DNA of 64,000 bases from Cryptomeria japonica (GCF_030272615.1 NC_081413.1:557529136-557593135); one strand, 5' to 3'; positions 1 to 11,571 are shown, counted from the first letter of the stretch. Numbers and translations: made by a program. Notes: a model not told the origin generated them from the sequence alone.

Positions 1-1990
1 GATAAAAAACAATAGGATTGTGGCTATATAGGGGTTTACCTTGGTCAACCCCCTTGTTTTGGTGATTTCCACCTCCACAAATAGCCGATATTGAAATTCA
101 AGGAGGGACTGGGATGGTAGGTTGCCCTGGTCCCAACAATATTTCTCTGACCTTTGGGGAATGAAAGATAATGGGGTTATAATATTGAATCCAACTCGGT
201 GACTCAAACTATAATATATAGATACGCGGGATATGCCTTGAAGATTGAAATTAGGGTAAGATTAGGATTAAATCATGATTAAATATTAAAAAGGGGCACA
301 CCTAGGATCAAGGGCCTAATTTTATGATATGTTAATTGATAAGAAAGGACTTAGGTTTAATTAAATTATTAATTAAATGCCTAAGAAAGTCGTATAATGC
401 ATAATGGAATGAGACACACAAAGGTGAGTTCAAGGGGGTACAATTTATGACACTACACTTTTACAATTATATTGTGAGGAAAAACACCACCTTCTCTTCG
501 TCTATATAGATTATATTGAAGGTATGTCTAATATAAGCACCTCAAATATGCTCTCTCACTCTAGGATTATAATTAGTTGACACAATGGTAAGAATGTCTA
601 ATTACAACCACTCACTATCATGTATGCAAAGCACATGTTTTGCAAACATGAATTCTTAAATATGCATACATCCTCAATAAAGTATGGAAACTTGATGTAA
701 ATGAAAAACATTAGTGCAAATAGAAAAACTATAATTAGAATGTCCATCCATTCATTGAGTATAACTCCCTTCTTGTCAAGAGATTTTATGCTCTCCAACC
801 AAAATAAAATAATGATGATTCTCATATAAGAGGTGCTTGTTCTTTCTTTAAATTTTAATTGCCTCATATGATGAAATTACTCTATTATTTATGGTTTGAT
901 GGACAATCATAGTATACTTCAAACCCCTAACATACATGTGATAGGAAAATTAAATATTTAAGGTTGTCCATGCTTTGCTACACATGACTGCCATATCATC
1001 CATAACTCTCCAATTGACTCTTTTAATTATTTTTACAACCTTGAATTTCCATCCAAATAACTTTTTTAAACAGTTCTATTTATTTTTGTATCCTTATCTT
1101 AGGGATGTGACACAAATTAGAAGATTTGATTAGCATGTTAGGTTGAATCAACATGAGTCATGTCAATTCACAAGGTTTGTTTTATAAATCATGTCAATCA
1201 TGTGACACTTGAATACATTACCGATTATCAAATCTATAAACTTGTCTTCGTTTTCTTTAGTATGCTTGGTGTTGTGATTCCATGCTACTTTTATAATTTA
1301 TGCTATTGTAATTCCCAAGGATGTGATCATTAAATTTTTTACATAAATTTATTTTATAAAAAATCATTCCTTGTTATTCTATTTCATTTATATCAATATA
1401 TGACATTTTAAAAATATTTTATTTAACATATATTGCAATGATCATCTCCATCCTAACTTGGGATTGTGTATGTGGGTAGTTGTATTGTTCAACAAATTAG
1501 TTGTAGTTGTTCCTATTTCTCTTGTTTGTACTACTTCTCTGCAATTTATGACATATTGGGGTATGTTTCATCCAACCTTTTGGTTACCTTTGTATAGGTT
1601 TGGGACCCTTGTTTCCATCTTACCTTAATAAAAACATGCGTTGTAATTTTATTTTAGTATTTACTTAATGTGCAATGTATTACACTTCCTTAATTGAATA
1701 TTACTCATTTTTTCAAACTACTCTCCACCAAATATCAACACATTCCATTAAACTTTCAATTAGTTCATCTATTGGATCCAAAATAAATCAAACCAAATGT
1801 CCATTATCAAATAACTCTTGAGACCTTTTTGGTGCACAAGTCGATCTACTAGCCAATCAAAAGCCTATATAAAATGAGATTTGTCCTCATCTAGATTATT
1901 TTTCTTTACTTGATTTACACTGTTTAGGATAACATTCTTCTCCAATGCATAGGAATGAAAGGAATTATAAAGAAGTACTCTATGTTATAC
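1..1990. other. AT-rich intergenic DNA, no gene seen
   Basis: About 2 kb with no reading frame that resembles a known protein on either strand. The longest open stretch (598-867, minus) is AT-rich and featureless, and I regard it as chance. The first 200 bases are somewhat richer in G and C and may be the end of an older repeat, but no boundary is visible. Confidence 0.6.
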
Positions 1991-2370
1991 TTTTCTACTA
2001 AAGGATAATATCAATTACCATTTGACATAACAAAGACACTTGGACACAATGATGGAAAAAAAGTTGAGCCGAGTATAAAGGATTCAGATGCTAGTGTTTC
2101 AAATGGAAATGAAAGACACACAAGCACCATTTATTTTGTACTTTTTGATTGTAGATGTTGTTTTATGCATTAAAAAATACTTTTCTAATAAAGGTCAAGA
2201 TCCAATTACATTGCATGTAGCAAAGACACTTGGACGTGATGATGAAAAATAAGTTGATCTAGGTGTAGAGGATTCAAGTGCCAGAGTTTCAAATGGAAAT
2301 GAAAGAGATATGAGCACCATTTCTTTTTACATAATAATTCTAGATGTTATTTTATACATGGAAAAAATAT
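1991..2370. repeat. 190-bp tandem duplication, diverged
   Basis: Two adjacent related copies start at 1991 and 2181. Each begins TTTTCTAMTAAAGG, carries CAAAGACACTTGGAC in the middle and TTTCAAATGGAAATGAAAGA further on, and ends in an A-rich stretch. The copies have diverged by many substitutions, so the duplication is old. No coding potential is visible. Confidence 0.8.
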
Positions 2371-2473
2371 TCATACATAATATATAAAAATAATTCTCAA
2401 TTACGTGAATTCATAATACATAAATATATGGCATCCATTTTATTGTTTTCTCTAATTCTATATACCTAGTGCA

Positions 2474-2478
2474 TAACC
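2474..2478. other. Left target-site duplication TAACC of the outer copia-like element
   Basis: TAACC lies directly left of the LTR that starts at 2479. The same five bases lie directly right of the split partner LTR at 22260-22264. A 5-bp duplication is normal for LTR retrotransposons. The match ties together sequences nearly 20 kb apart and sets the outer limits of the nest. Confidence 0.75.
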
Positions 2479-2795
2479 AACTGGAGCGAGGCTTCCAAGC
2501 CAAGATCACAACTGCATTAACTTCCACAGAATAAGAGAGTGAGAGATAAATATTTCAGCAAGAAAGATAAATGATATTGTTGAGATACTTTAGAATATAC
2601 AATAGTCTTTCTTAAATAGGTAAGAGAGGTAGGTAGGAGATCACATGATATAGGCACGTGTCTCAATCATATGCAAGGGTTGGTAGAAGCCAACTACCCA
2701 ACTACAAATGTTAAATGCACCTAAATATTAAATGTAGTCGGTTACCTAAGTTGGACTTAATTAAGCATAAATAGGGAAAACAATTCACTCCAACA
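2479..2795 (-). repeat. Intact (3') LTR of the small copia-like element
   Basis: This 317-bp sequence is clearly related to the split copy at 3667-3716 plus 11621-11855 plus 22252-22259. Shared blocks include GGAGATCACATGATAT, GTGTCTCAATCATATG and CACCTAAATATTAAATGTA. It ends CTCCAACA at 2795. Its uninterrupted form shows what the second LTR looked like before the gypsy element and the DNA transposon entered it. Confidence 0.85.
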
Positions 2796-2805
2796 CCCCC
2801 TTAAG
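2796..2805 (-). promoter_or_regulatory. Polypurine tract of the small copia-like element
   Basis: The minus strand reads CTTAAGGGGG immediately before the LTR start TGTTGGAG. This is the expected place for plus-strand DNA priming in an LTR retrotransposon and fixes the element's orientation. Confidence 0.7.
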
Positions 2806-3666
2806 TGTAACTTGGAGAAAAAATATTTGCAAATGATGCAATACTAATATGAAGATACAATATAATATGATTATGGGTCCTGACAACAAGGCCATGTTAG
2901 GTGCCCATGTATAATAAATCATGCAACTAATCTCTCACAAACAAAGAAAAGGAGAAAACCTCATGGGACAAAACTCCTCTAAAAAAATAGATAATGCAAA
3001 TCATGCGAGAGTGAAAGATAAAGTGATGTATGGAGGTCTCAACACTAATGCTCCCAATAACTACATCCATCATAATAATACAATTGATACCCCATAGGAG
3101 AGAAAGAGAGAGACCACGTAGCCCCCTATAGGGAATAATATCCTGCAAGAATAGCAATTGTTTGAAGACAAAACAAGATCTAATGCTTAAAAACCACTTG
3201 TCTCCCCTTAGGAAGAAACAAGACCATGCATAAATACAGGTATGCTTCCCATTTAGGATATTCATCGAAGGATAGAAGCATGAAAACTCAAGATGATGTA
3301 TCTGAAAATTGCTCATGTGTTTCCTTGTCTAAGTGAAATGATGATGCCACAATCCAATGAGGTACATGCTCAAACAAAGAAGAAAGTGACAAACTAGAAC
3401 TATGTGGAAACATATAGAGAACAAGAGCTCTCCAAAGATAAAAATGATGTGACAAAAAGAATGCGATGTTTGTCATCAAGGAGGGAGATATCCCCTCAAA
3501 TGCATCCTCTGAATCTATAATAGAAGACAAACAAACCAAGTTTGAGATACTATAAAGGAATCCATCTCACAACCATAAGTTTATTTTGTAAAGATGTATT
3601 CTAAATTCAAAAGACAATGATATTCTTGTTGATTAAGAATGATGGAAGTCTCAAACAATGACTCTG
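2796..3666 (-). other. Interior of the small copia-like element
   Basis: The 871-bp interior begins on the minus strand side of 3666 with CAGAGTCATTG, which may be the remnant of an initiator-Met-tRNA primer site, and ends at the polypurine tract 2796-2805 (CTTAAGGGGG on the minus strand). Two overlapping minus-strand open stretches (3539-3288 and 3316-2927) show no zinc knuckle, protease, RT or integrase motif. I treat them as non-functional. Confidence 0.6.
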
Positions 3667-3716
3667 GGTTGGAGCTAGAATCGTAATTGCAACAACTTCC
3701 AAAGAGAGAGAGAGAG
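3667..3716 (-). repeat. Second LTR of the small copia-like element, part 1 of 3
   Basis: GGTTGGAGCTAG... to AACAACTTCC aligns with the start of the intact LTR (2479 to about 2530). It then runs into an expanded GA repeat where the gypsy element begins. The LTR continues at 11621, after the gypsy element and the second half of the GA repeat. Confidence 0.7.
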
Positions 3717-3727
3717 AGAGAGAGAGA
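3703..3727. repeat. (GA)n microsatellite at the left edge of the gypsy insertion
   Basis: About 25 bp of pure AG repeat lies at the junction between the outer LTR and the gypsy LTR. A matching 49-bp AG run lies at the other junction (11572-11620). The terminal TGATAGG seen at the other gypsy LTR is missing here and has merged with the repeat. Confidence 0.9.
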
Positions 3728-5304
3728 TACTCACAAAGAAGTGTAGTTTGACTCATACACTAGGAATAGGTCTCATTGTGGGCTTCCTTGTTTTTCCTAT
3801 GCCCTTATCTCCTTTTTGAATCAACACCAACCCCCAAAATCCTTTGGAGAACTCTACCAATGTTTTTGCTCCAGTTACTCAATCAAGGTTAGGACTCACA
3901 GGAGTAAGTCCAACCACCAACATGTCTAATTATTTATCCTTCACTTGTAGGGGATTAGGAGGGATCTGAGATAGATTGTCAACTCCCACCATGTGGTTTT
4001 GGAGTGTTCTCCCTTTCATTTCTCTATCGCTTTCATAGATTCCTATTTTCAAGGCCTAGTAGCCCTATGAGCCCCTTTTAGCCCTCCTTTCTCAGTTTTT
4101 GCTCTTTTTTTCTAAAAAAATATAGAGGACCCTCTAAAATCTTTGATGATTCGGATACCCATTTGGACACTCTGCAAGATTTAGGGGACAAGGTGGTTTG
4201 ATAAGTTCGTATAGGTATGGCCCCTAAAATGACTCTTTTGAAGGGTTTTAGGCTTATAAGCTTTCTCCAATGGGATTTACTGATCTCCACACCCTGTCAG
4301 ACCTCCCTACTCATACTGGAGAACTATATAAAATCCAACTTCAATGCCAAACACTTCACATTATCAAATTAGATCACCCCTGCAAGAAATATTGAAAATA
4401 ACAATCATGCTCCTAGTCAGGCTATGGCAAAGTTTGCCTAGGGCATGCTTTCCAAATGCTCAAAAGAAACTTCCAGGTCTTGAAACTTGGTATATACACT
4501 ATACACAGACTCCATTACTCAAATCCCAAGGGCCATAGAGAAAAAACAATGGGAACTCAAGTTGGAGCCATTTCTAGGGCCTTAACCCCTTTACTCAAGC
4601 TGAGAGTAGTAAAACAAGAAAGAATTTTCAAACACCAATTAGATCTGCAAAATGAAATGTCACAAGTAATTTCCAAGCACTACAAAACATAGAATAAGCA
4701 CCCTTGAAGGTACAGTATAGAATTTAATCCATCTAGTATGGACTGTTATAAGCAAATTGACATTTTTTTTTAAAAACTAAGAAATTGCTTGAAGTTGCTT
4801 ATTGAGGAATTCAATCTTTTGATCTTTGAACTCTTCTACAATTTTTTGAGAGGCCTTATATATGCCTACTCAATCCAAACCAACCACCAATCAGTCCTCT
4901 AACTACCGATTTGAGCATTTTTCAAAAATTGCTCACATTGTTGCAAAATGTTGTCAAGCAAACATGACAACTTTTCCTCCACAATGCATTTTTACAACTT
5001 TTTCATATCTACACACTCTTTACCCCCTAGGATGGTTTCCTAACATCAAATAAACATTTCCAAAAGACTTATGAGGCCTTACAAGAAGTTTTACACAATT
5101 TTTCTATATGATGCCATTTTAGGCTTACAAAGGCACATTGGCCAAAATTGAGTAAATAAGTTAAGACTAAAGACAATAAAACTACAAATAACCTCAAAGC
5201 ACACTTTTGGACTTTTCAATAGTCCTTTATTCAATCATTGACCCAATGAGGATCATTCACTCCAAAATTTTGAAAGTTCATCAAGAAATCTAGGTGCTCC
5301 TGCA
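3724..5304 (-). repeat. 3' LTR of the gypsy element
   Basis: A roughly 1.58-kb direct repeat of 9994-11569, collinear from GAGATACTCAC to GTGCTCCTGCA. It ends at 5304, next to the polypurine tract. The first seven bases (TGATAGG in the partner) are lost in the GA repeat. Open stretches inside (for example 4078-4290 minus and 4456-4692 plus) occur in both LTR copies and are not genes. Confidence 0.92.
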
Positions 5305-5322
5305 CCATACTCCCCCAATGAG
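5305..5322 (-). promoter_or_regulatory. Polypurine tract of the gypsy element
   Basis: The minus strand reads ATTGGGGGAGTATGG directly before the LTR start TGCAGGAGC. This is the plus-strand primer position and confirms minus-strand orientation. Confidence 0.8.
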
Positions 5323-5329
5323 AAAGAAG

Positions 5330-6260
5330 TCGAGTGACTCCTTTAGGAAACAAAGAGAGGTCAATTCCAACCTTTGGAAATTATTCTTCAGGTACCCAAG
5401 TGGCCTCAGATTATGGAAGATTTTTTTATTTAATCAAATTCTCCATGTAAGTGGTGTGCCTAGTCTTCTTGAGAATTCTTGAATCCAACACCTTCTTGGC
5501 TTGTAGCATGGTTGGAGGTGGCAAAGGAAGGTTTGAAAGAGGTTGAGAGACATCTAAAACTCTAATGGGTTCCTCTGGAAGTGTGCCTTTGTATTGCAGC
5601 AAGTCTGCAATATTGAAAATAGGAGACAAAGCTATGTCCCCGGGTAGATCAATTTTGTAAGCATTTTGCCCATACTTATCCAAGACCTTACAAGGTCCAA
5701 TCCTTCTCATATGAAGCTTTCTAGGGATACCTTTTTGAAGCCTTTCTTTTTTCAAGTGGACCATTACCAATTCACCAACAACAAATTGTACATTCTTCCT
5801 CTTTTTATCCACTTTGTCCTTGATCCTTTGAGAGTTTTCTTGTAAAGCCTGCCTAACTTGTTCATGAATCTCCTTCATGGACTGAGCCATGTCAACATCA
5901 TGTACACTCCTCTTCTCCATACTTCCAAGGTCTCTAAGCTCCAACACACCTCTTGGATGAATCTTATAAACTACTTCAAAAGGACTCATGTCGATTGATC
6001 TATTCACACTGTCATTATAAGCAAACTCAGCTTGGTGGATAATCTGATCCCAAACTTGCCCATACTCCTTTGTCAAACATCTGAGAAGGTTCCCAAGTGT
6101 CCTATTTACCACCTCTGTTTGGCCATCTGTTTGGGGATGGTATGTTGAGCTAAAAGATAAGTTAGTACCCAATCTCTGCCATAAAGCTCTCCAAAATGAC
6201 CAATGAATTTGGTATCTCTATCTAATGCTATGTTGATTGGCAAAACATGAATCCTAATGA
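5330..6260 (-). pseudogene. Gypsy integrase, catalytic end, GPY/F module and chromodomain-like tail (decayed)
   Basis: This is the C-terminal part of pol, whose integrase inserts the element's cDNA into the host genome. The frame 6172-5426 contains the catalytic region around STYHPQTDGQTEVVNRTL, in which the E is the third acidic residue, and a GPCKVLDKYG stretch that matches the GPY/F module of Ty3 integrases. Downstream, KKTRHTTYMENLIK followed by a stop and then SEATWVPEE resembles a chromodomain, the part thought to steer chromoviruses to heterochromatin. At least three stops interrupt that tail between 5427 and 5340, and a frameshift separates this part from the integrase N-terminus near 6172-6262. 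It cannot make a working protein. Confidence 0.85.
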
Positions 6261-6261
6261 A

Positions 6262-6662
6262 TTATTTGAAAAACAAATGAGCAATATGGCTAGCATCATG
6301 AGTCACCTTACATGGAATACAATAGGCCATTTTACTAAATCTATCTACCACAACATAGATACTATCAAATCCAGTTTTGGTCTTGGGTAAACCAACAACA
6401 AAATTCACACTTACACACTCCCATGGCCGGTTTGGGATAGGTAATGGCTGATAGAGTCCAACATTAGAAGAGGTTCCCTTTGAATTTTGACAAACAACAC
6501 ATTGTTCAACATACTTTCTAATATCCCTTTGCATCTTTGGCCAATAATAGAATCTTTGAACAAGTTCCAAGGTTTTATTCAACCCAAAATGACCACTTAA
6601 GAAACCATTGTGCTTCTCTTGCATCAAATTCTCTCTCATGGACCCTCTTGGCACACAAAGTT
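6262..6662 (-). pseudogene. Gypsy integrase N-terminal zinc-binding and first catalytic part (decayed)
   Basis: The frame carries the HHCC zinc-binding module, seen as GHFGLNKTLELVQ then YYWPKM and VEQCVVCQNSKG. The start of the catalytic core follows with VVDRFSKMAYC, whose D is the second acidic residue. In the sequence ECVSVNFVVGLP the usual WxxxxxDFI has an N in place of the first catalytic D. That would disable strand transfer even without the frameshifts. A stop lies just upstream near 6660 and another at 6262. The segment directly follows the RNase H region, as expected for Ty3 pol. Confidence 0.85.
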
Positions 6663-6799
6663 ACCCTCTTCTAAATAAAAGACCATCTTGCAAAGTAAAA
6701 TCTGCATATTCACTATGAAAATGATTCTTGAACTCTTGGCAAACCTTGTAGATGTCAGCAAAATCTTCATCATCTTGGTATAGCCCTTTGAAACTATCA

Positions 6800-7320
6800 A
6801 CCCCAATGCTCCTGAGCTGCACTTATTGAACTATTATCAACCTTCTACTTAATGCATCAGTAACCTTATTACATTGACCTTTCTTATGCTTAATGGTAAA
6901 AGTATAAGATTGCAAGTACTCTACCCATTTGATATACATATGATTCAATTTTTCTTGGGAGTTGAGGAAACTAAGAGCTTGATTATTAGTATAAACCACA
7001 AATTATTTAGGCAATACGTAATGCCTCCATTTTCTAAGTGCTTGAACAAGTGCATATAATTCCAAATCATAGGAAGAATACCTTTTCTTGGCTTCATTGA
7101 TCTTTTCACTAAAAAATGCAACTAGTCTATTGTCTTGGCTTAGAACTGCTCCAACTGCTATGTTGCTTGCATCACATTCAATGGTGAAGAATTTGTCAAA
7201 GCTTGGGAGAACAAGGACATGTTGAGTAGCCACCTTTGTCTTCAACAGTTCAAATCCCTTTTGTGCCTCTTTTGTCCATTGAAACTTAGTTTTTACACCT
7301 CCTTTGATTGTATCAAGCAT
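6800..7320 (-). pseudogene. Gypsy RNase H region (decayed)
   Basis: RNase H degrades the RNA strand during reverse transcription. The 7320-7003 frame shows TIECDASNIAVGAVLSQ (first catalytic D) and YSSYDLELYALVQALRKW (catalytic E). After a stop at 7003 the same protein resumes with NNQALSFLNSQEK and the closing VTDALSRR motif near 6850. The order RT, RNase H, integrase fits Ty3/gypsy. The stops make it a pseudogene. Confidence 0.85.
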
Positions 7321-7589
7321 AGGTACACATATCTCACTAGACCCTCTAATGAAATTCCTATAAAACTAAGCCAAATCGTGACAACTCCTCACTTCACTTG
7401 TTGTTTTAGGTGTAGGCTAACTGATTATGGCCTCCACCTTTGAGGTATCCATCTTCAAATCACCACTTGAGATTACAAACCCAAGATACACCCACTCTTG
7501 TTTCATGTACTCACATTTCTCTTAATTGATAGTTAGTTGTTCATCACATAATCTATTCAATACAATCTCAATATGCCTAAGATGTTCAT

Positions 7590-8120
7590 CTTAAAATTTA
7601 CTAAAAATCAAGATGTCATCTAGATAAACAACATTAAATCTACCAATGTATTCTTGAGCACTTCATTCATGAGTCTCATGAATGTGCTAGGGGCATTAGT
7701 GAGTCCAAATGGCATAACAAGCCATTCATAAAGACCTTCTATGGGTTTTAATGTTGTCTTCCTCTCACTTCCCTCCTTAATTCTGATTTGGTGGTAGCCA
7801 CACTTGAGGTCTATCTTGGTGAAATACTTAGCACCCCCTAAACAATCCATCAAATCTTCAATTCTTGGAATAGGAAATCTATACCTGATTGTAATCTGGT
7901 TGATGGCTCTTGAGTCAGTAAAAAGCCTCCAAGTACCTCCCTTCTTTGGTGCCAAAATGATGGGAACCACACATGGGTTGATGCTCTTTCTTATCAGACC
8001 ATTATCCAAAAGTTCTTGGATTTTCTTATCCACTTCTTTGTTCTGCTCCAGTGTCATTTTGTAGGTTGCTTTATTAGGTAATGAGGCCTCAAGTATAAAT
8101 TCAATCTGATGGCTTATGGC
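7590..8120 (-). pseudogene. Gypsy reverse transcriptase (decayed)
   Basis: RT copies the element's RNA into DNA. The frame 8057-7620 contains the fingers and palm motifs: [11 protein letters not shown] (usually RxCxDYRxLN), [15 protein letters not shown] with the first catalytic D, and [17 protein letters not shown]. The YLDDILIF active-site motif is present at about 7630-7600, but in another frame, after a 1-base shift just upstream. A stop near 8121 (QUERY context PPQ[13 protein letters not shown], readable as CGA to TGA) separates RT from the linker 8309-8121. RT and the thumb/connection segment are recognisable but not translatable as one protein. Confidence 0.88.
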
Positions 8121-8429
8121 TCATTGAGGAGGCAAGGTAGTAGGTGTTCCATCACTTATAATCTCCTTAAACTGATTGAGTATTTGTTGCACTTCATCAG
8201 GAATACAAATCTTTTTGTCCTTCTTTTCCTCTTTTGGTTTCACAACAAGTGCAAACCCCACTCCTTCCTTGAGAGTGTCCAGGAACTCCTTCTCACCAAC
8301 TAATAGCACATTTGAACCCTTAGATATGATCTCTTCTTCATCTCCTATGGACTGAATTTTGTAAGGAACTCCATCTTTTTGAAAGGCGGAGGAATTCTTT
8401 TCTCCATGGTGTATTGCTTTTCTATCAAA

Positions 8430-8693
8430 TTATCAAGGCCTACCTAGGAGTAGGTGGCATGCATCCATTGGCAAGATATCACACAAAATCTTGTCTTTGT
8501 ATCCTCCTATGGTAAACTCCACCCAAGTTTATTCATTCACCAAAACATGTTGCCCCTTGTTGAGCCAAGTAACCCTATAAGGATCACTATGTGCGATTCT
8601 TTGGAGTTTGAGTTTTCTTACTGCTTCTTTTGACACTATGTTATCAGTGGATCCTGAATCCACCACCACTCTACACACCTTACCCATGATCTT
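8430..8693 (-). pseudogene. Gypsy aspartic protease (decayed)
   Basis: The minus strand encodes VVVDSGSTDNIVS near 8670-8640, the DSG-type active site of a retropepsin, and HLLLGRP near 8455. The W that normally follows LLGRP is replaced by a TGA stop. Another stop lies after HVLVNE near 8535. The protease sits between the gag knuckle and RT, as in Ty3 elements, and would have cut the polyprotein. It is too short and broken to act now. Confidence 0.8.
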
Positions 8694-9928
8694 TCACTTT
8701 ATCCTAAACAAGGATCTTCTTTGACTAGGTTCCTCCTTTACCAGTTCTTTGATCAAAACTCTTCTTATCATGAGGTTCTCTCCAACCTCGAAATATAAGC
8801 TCACCTCTGGTGTTTTCATATTTGTTGCATCCTCTTGGATATAACTCACTCTCCCTTCACCTCCTTGGGATGAAGAAGACTTCTTAGGGATTCTATAGGT
8901 TGGGTGCCCAAGTTGATGGCAGTTGTAGCACTTCATTTTGGAGAAATAGGACCCTCTTCCTGATCCACTAGACCTTCCTCTACTAGAGTTGCTAGATCCC
9001 CTTCCTCTATACTTTCTCTTGCTATTGGAATCCCCACTTTTCTCTACCAACTTGGATTTCCCTTGGGATCTTTGGTCTACACCTCTTCCACCATAGCTAC
9101 CTCTATGACCTCTGCCATCTCTTCCCCTACCTCTGCCTCTATTACTTTGCTCTTGTTTCTTTTTACTCTTCTCTTCCACCTTGAGTGCCAATTGATAACA
9201 CTTGTGGACAGTACTAGGACACAACAAGCTTAACTCTTCTTGGATATTCCACCACAAACCATTCAAGTACCTGGAAACCTTGATGCTTTCATCTTCTACC
9301 ACCTTGGATCTCAAACACAACTTCTCAAATTCTTTAGTGTAGCTGCTCACATCTAGTTCTCTTTGTCTCAAATTTTGTCTCCTCTTGTGTAGTTGGATAT
9401 CATAGTCTTCAGGGATATAGGCTTCTCTCACCTTGGCTAAAATTCCTTTCTAAGTGGCAATTGGGTTCTTACCCTCCTTTTGTCTCTCCTCTTAGATGAA
9501 CTTCCACCAACTCAAGGTTTCTCCTCTCAATATAGATTTGGCTACCTTCACCTTTTGGGCTTCACTAACTCCATCACACTCAAAGTGATTCTCTAACCCT
9601 TCAATCCACTCCATAACTACTTTTGGTTCCATTTTTCCACTAAAAACTGGCACTCTTCTAGAGACTTACCCCCTAAGGCTTTGATGGCTCTAAGGAAAGG
9701 TTCTTCTAGCAAGATAGGATCTGGTTTAGGTGTACCATCCTCCTCTACCACCTCTTTACCATTTTCTTCATTGACTTTGATAATCACCTTCTCAGTTTTG
9801 TCTTCTACTTCACCTAGTTTGTTCTCCAATTGTTCCAACTTTTCCCTGAGGAGCATATTCTCTTCCTCTTGGTCTTCGACCCTTTTGGTTAATTCTGCAT
9901 TAGTCACCATTCTAAAAACTATTTTCAC
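8694..9928 (-). pseudogene. Gypsy gag with zinc knuckle (decayed)
   Basis: Gag packages the element's RNA in virus-like particles. From 9928 the frame begins with a Glu/Lys-rich segment with heptad-like spacing (RVEDQEEENMLLREKLEQ), likely a coiled coil. A frameshift near 9640 leads to the core gag domain (MEWIEGLENHFECDG, then LSWWKF). Two stops (near 9495 and 9450) follow before the open frame 9431-8694. That frame has an Arg/Gly/Ser-rich stretch and the knuckle CYNCHQLGHPTYRIPKK, in which the last Cys of CX2CX4HX4C is Ile. The knuckle is therefore unlikely to bind zinc. Confidence 0.85.
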
Positions 9929-9978
9929 CCACTGACTCGGTCTCTGACTTCAACTAGTTCCTTCCCAAGTATTAACTT

Positions 9979-9990
9979 GCTCTAATACCA
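9979..9990 (-). promoter_or_regulatory. Primer-binding site of the gypsy element (initiator Met tRNA)
   Basis: The minus strand reads TGGTATTAGAGC, one base different from the plant initiator-Met complement TGGTATCAGAGC. It sits three bases inside the 5' LTR, the usual distance, and fixes the LTR edge at 9994. Confidence 0.88.
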
Positions 9991-9993
9991 CTT

Positions 9994-11569
9994 TGATAGG
10001 GAGATACTCACAAAGAAGTACAGTTTGACTCATACACTAGGAATAGGACTCATTGTGGGCTTCCTTGTTTTTCCTATTCCCTTCTCTCCTTTTTGAATCA
10101 ACAACACCAACCCCCAAACTCCTTTGGAGAACTCTCTACCAATTTGTTTGCTCCAATTACTCAATCAAGGTTAGGACTCACAGGAGTAAGTCCAACCACC
10201 AACATGTCTAATTCTTTATCCTTCACTTGCAAGGGATTAGGAGGGGTCTAAGATAGTTTTTCAATTCCCACCATGTGGTTTTGGAGTGTGCTCCCTTTCA
10301 TTTCTCTATCGCTTTCATAGATTCCTATTTTCAAGGCCTAGTAGCCCTATGAGCCACTTTTATCCCTCCTTTCTCAGTTTTTGCTCTTTTGTTCTAAAAA
10401 CTTCCAAAGGACCCTCTAAAAGATTTGATGATTCAGATACCCATTTGGACACTCTACAAGATTTAGGGGATGAGGAGGTTTGATAAGTCCGTACAAGTAC
10501 GACCCCCAAAATGACTCTTTTGAAGGGTTTTAGGCTTATAAGTTTTCTCCAATGGGGTTTACTGATCTCCAAACCCTGCCAGACATCCCTACTCATACTG
10601 GAGCACTATATAACATCCAAATTCAATTACAAACACTTGGCATTATCAGATTAGATCACCCCTGCAAGAAATATTGAAAATAGCAGTCATTCTCCTAGTC
10701 GGGCTATGACAGAGCTCGCCTAGGGCATGCTTTCCAAATGCTCAAAAGGAACTTCCAGGTCTTGAAACTTGGCAAATACACTATAAACAGACTCCATTAC
10801 TTGAATCCCAGAGGCCATAGAGAAAACACAATGGGAATTCAAGTTGGAGCCATTTCTAGGGCCTTAACCCCTTTACTCAAGCTGAGAGCAGTAAAAAAAG
10901 AACGAATTTTCAAACACCAGTTAGATATGCAAAATGAAATGTCACAAGTACTTTCCAAGCACCACAACAACACATACTAAGTACCCATGAAGGTACAGTA
11001 TGAAATATAATCCATCTAGTACGGACTATTATAAGCAAGTTGACAATTTGTTTTGAAAACAGGAAATTGCTTGAAGTTGCTTATTGAGGAATTCAATCTT
11101 TTGATCTTACAACTCTTCTAAAAAGTTTTGAGAGGCCTTATATATGCCTACTCAATCCAAACCAACCATCAATCGGTCCTCTAACTAAAAAAATTGCTCA
11201 CATTGTTGCAAAATATTGTTAAACAAACATGACAACTTTTCCTCCACAATGCATTTTTACAACTTTTTCATATCTGCGCACTCTTGACCCCCTAGGATGG
11301 TTTCCTAACATCAAATAAATATTTCCAAAAGCCTTATGAGGCCTTACAAGGAGTTTTACACAATTTTGCTATATGATGCCATTTTAGGCTTACAAAGGCA
11401 CATTGGCCAAAACTGAGTAAATAAGTTAAGACTAAAGACAATCAAACTACAAACAACCTCAAAACACACTTTTGGACTTTTCAATAGTCCTTTATTCAAT
11501 CATTGACCCAATGAGGATCATTCATTCCAAAATTTTGAAAGTTCATCAAGAAATCTAGGTGCTCCTGCA
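9994..11569 (-). repeat. 5' LTR of the gypsy element
   Basis: A 1576-bp LTR with complete ends, TGATAGG on the left and CTCCTGCA on the right (plus-strand view). It is collinear with 3724-5304. It should contain the element promoter, but I could not place a convincing TATA box. Confidence 0.92.
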
Positions 11570-11570
11570 C

Positions 11571-11571
<1 letters not shown>

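Larger units (their letters stand above)
3724..11569 (-). mobile_element. Ty3/gypsy chromovirus-type retrotransposon, decayed but full length
   Basis: A complete LTR retrotransposon architecture reads right to left: 5' LTR 9994-11569, initiator-Met primer site 9979-9990, gag, protease, RT, RNase H, integrase, a chromodomain-like tail, polypurine tract 5305-5322 and 3' LTR 3724-5304. RT before integrase places it in Ty3/gypsy, and the chromodomain-like end of integrase suggests a chromovirus. Several frameshifts and in-frame stops make it inactive. Over the first roughly 370 bp of the LTR pair I count about 20 substitutions, near 5%, so the insertion is moderately old. It lies inside the second LTR of the small copia-like element. 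Confidence 0.92.

Noticed and set aside
2927-3539. Minus-strand frames inside the small copia-like element as genes
   Set aside because: Phe, Ser and Ile-rich without any retroelement motif. The two frames overlap and neither is supported.
4078-4692. Small open frames in the gypsy LTRs (also 10360-10980)
   Set aside because: They occur in both LTR copies with differing lengths, show no domain and are explained by LTR sequence.
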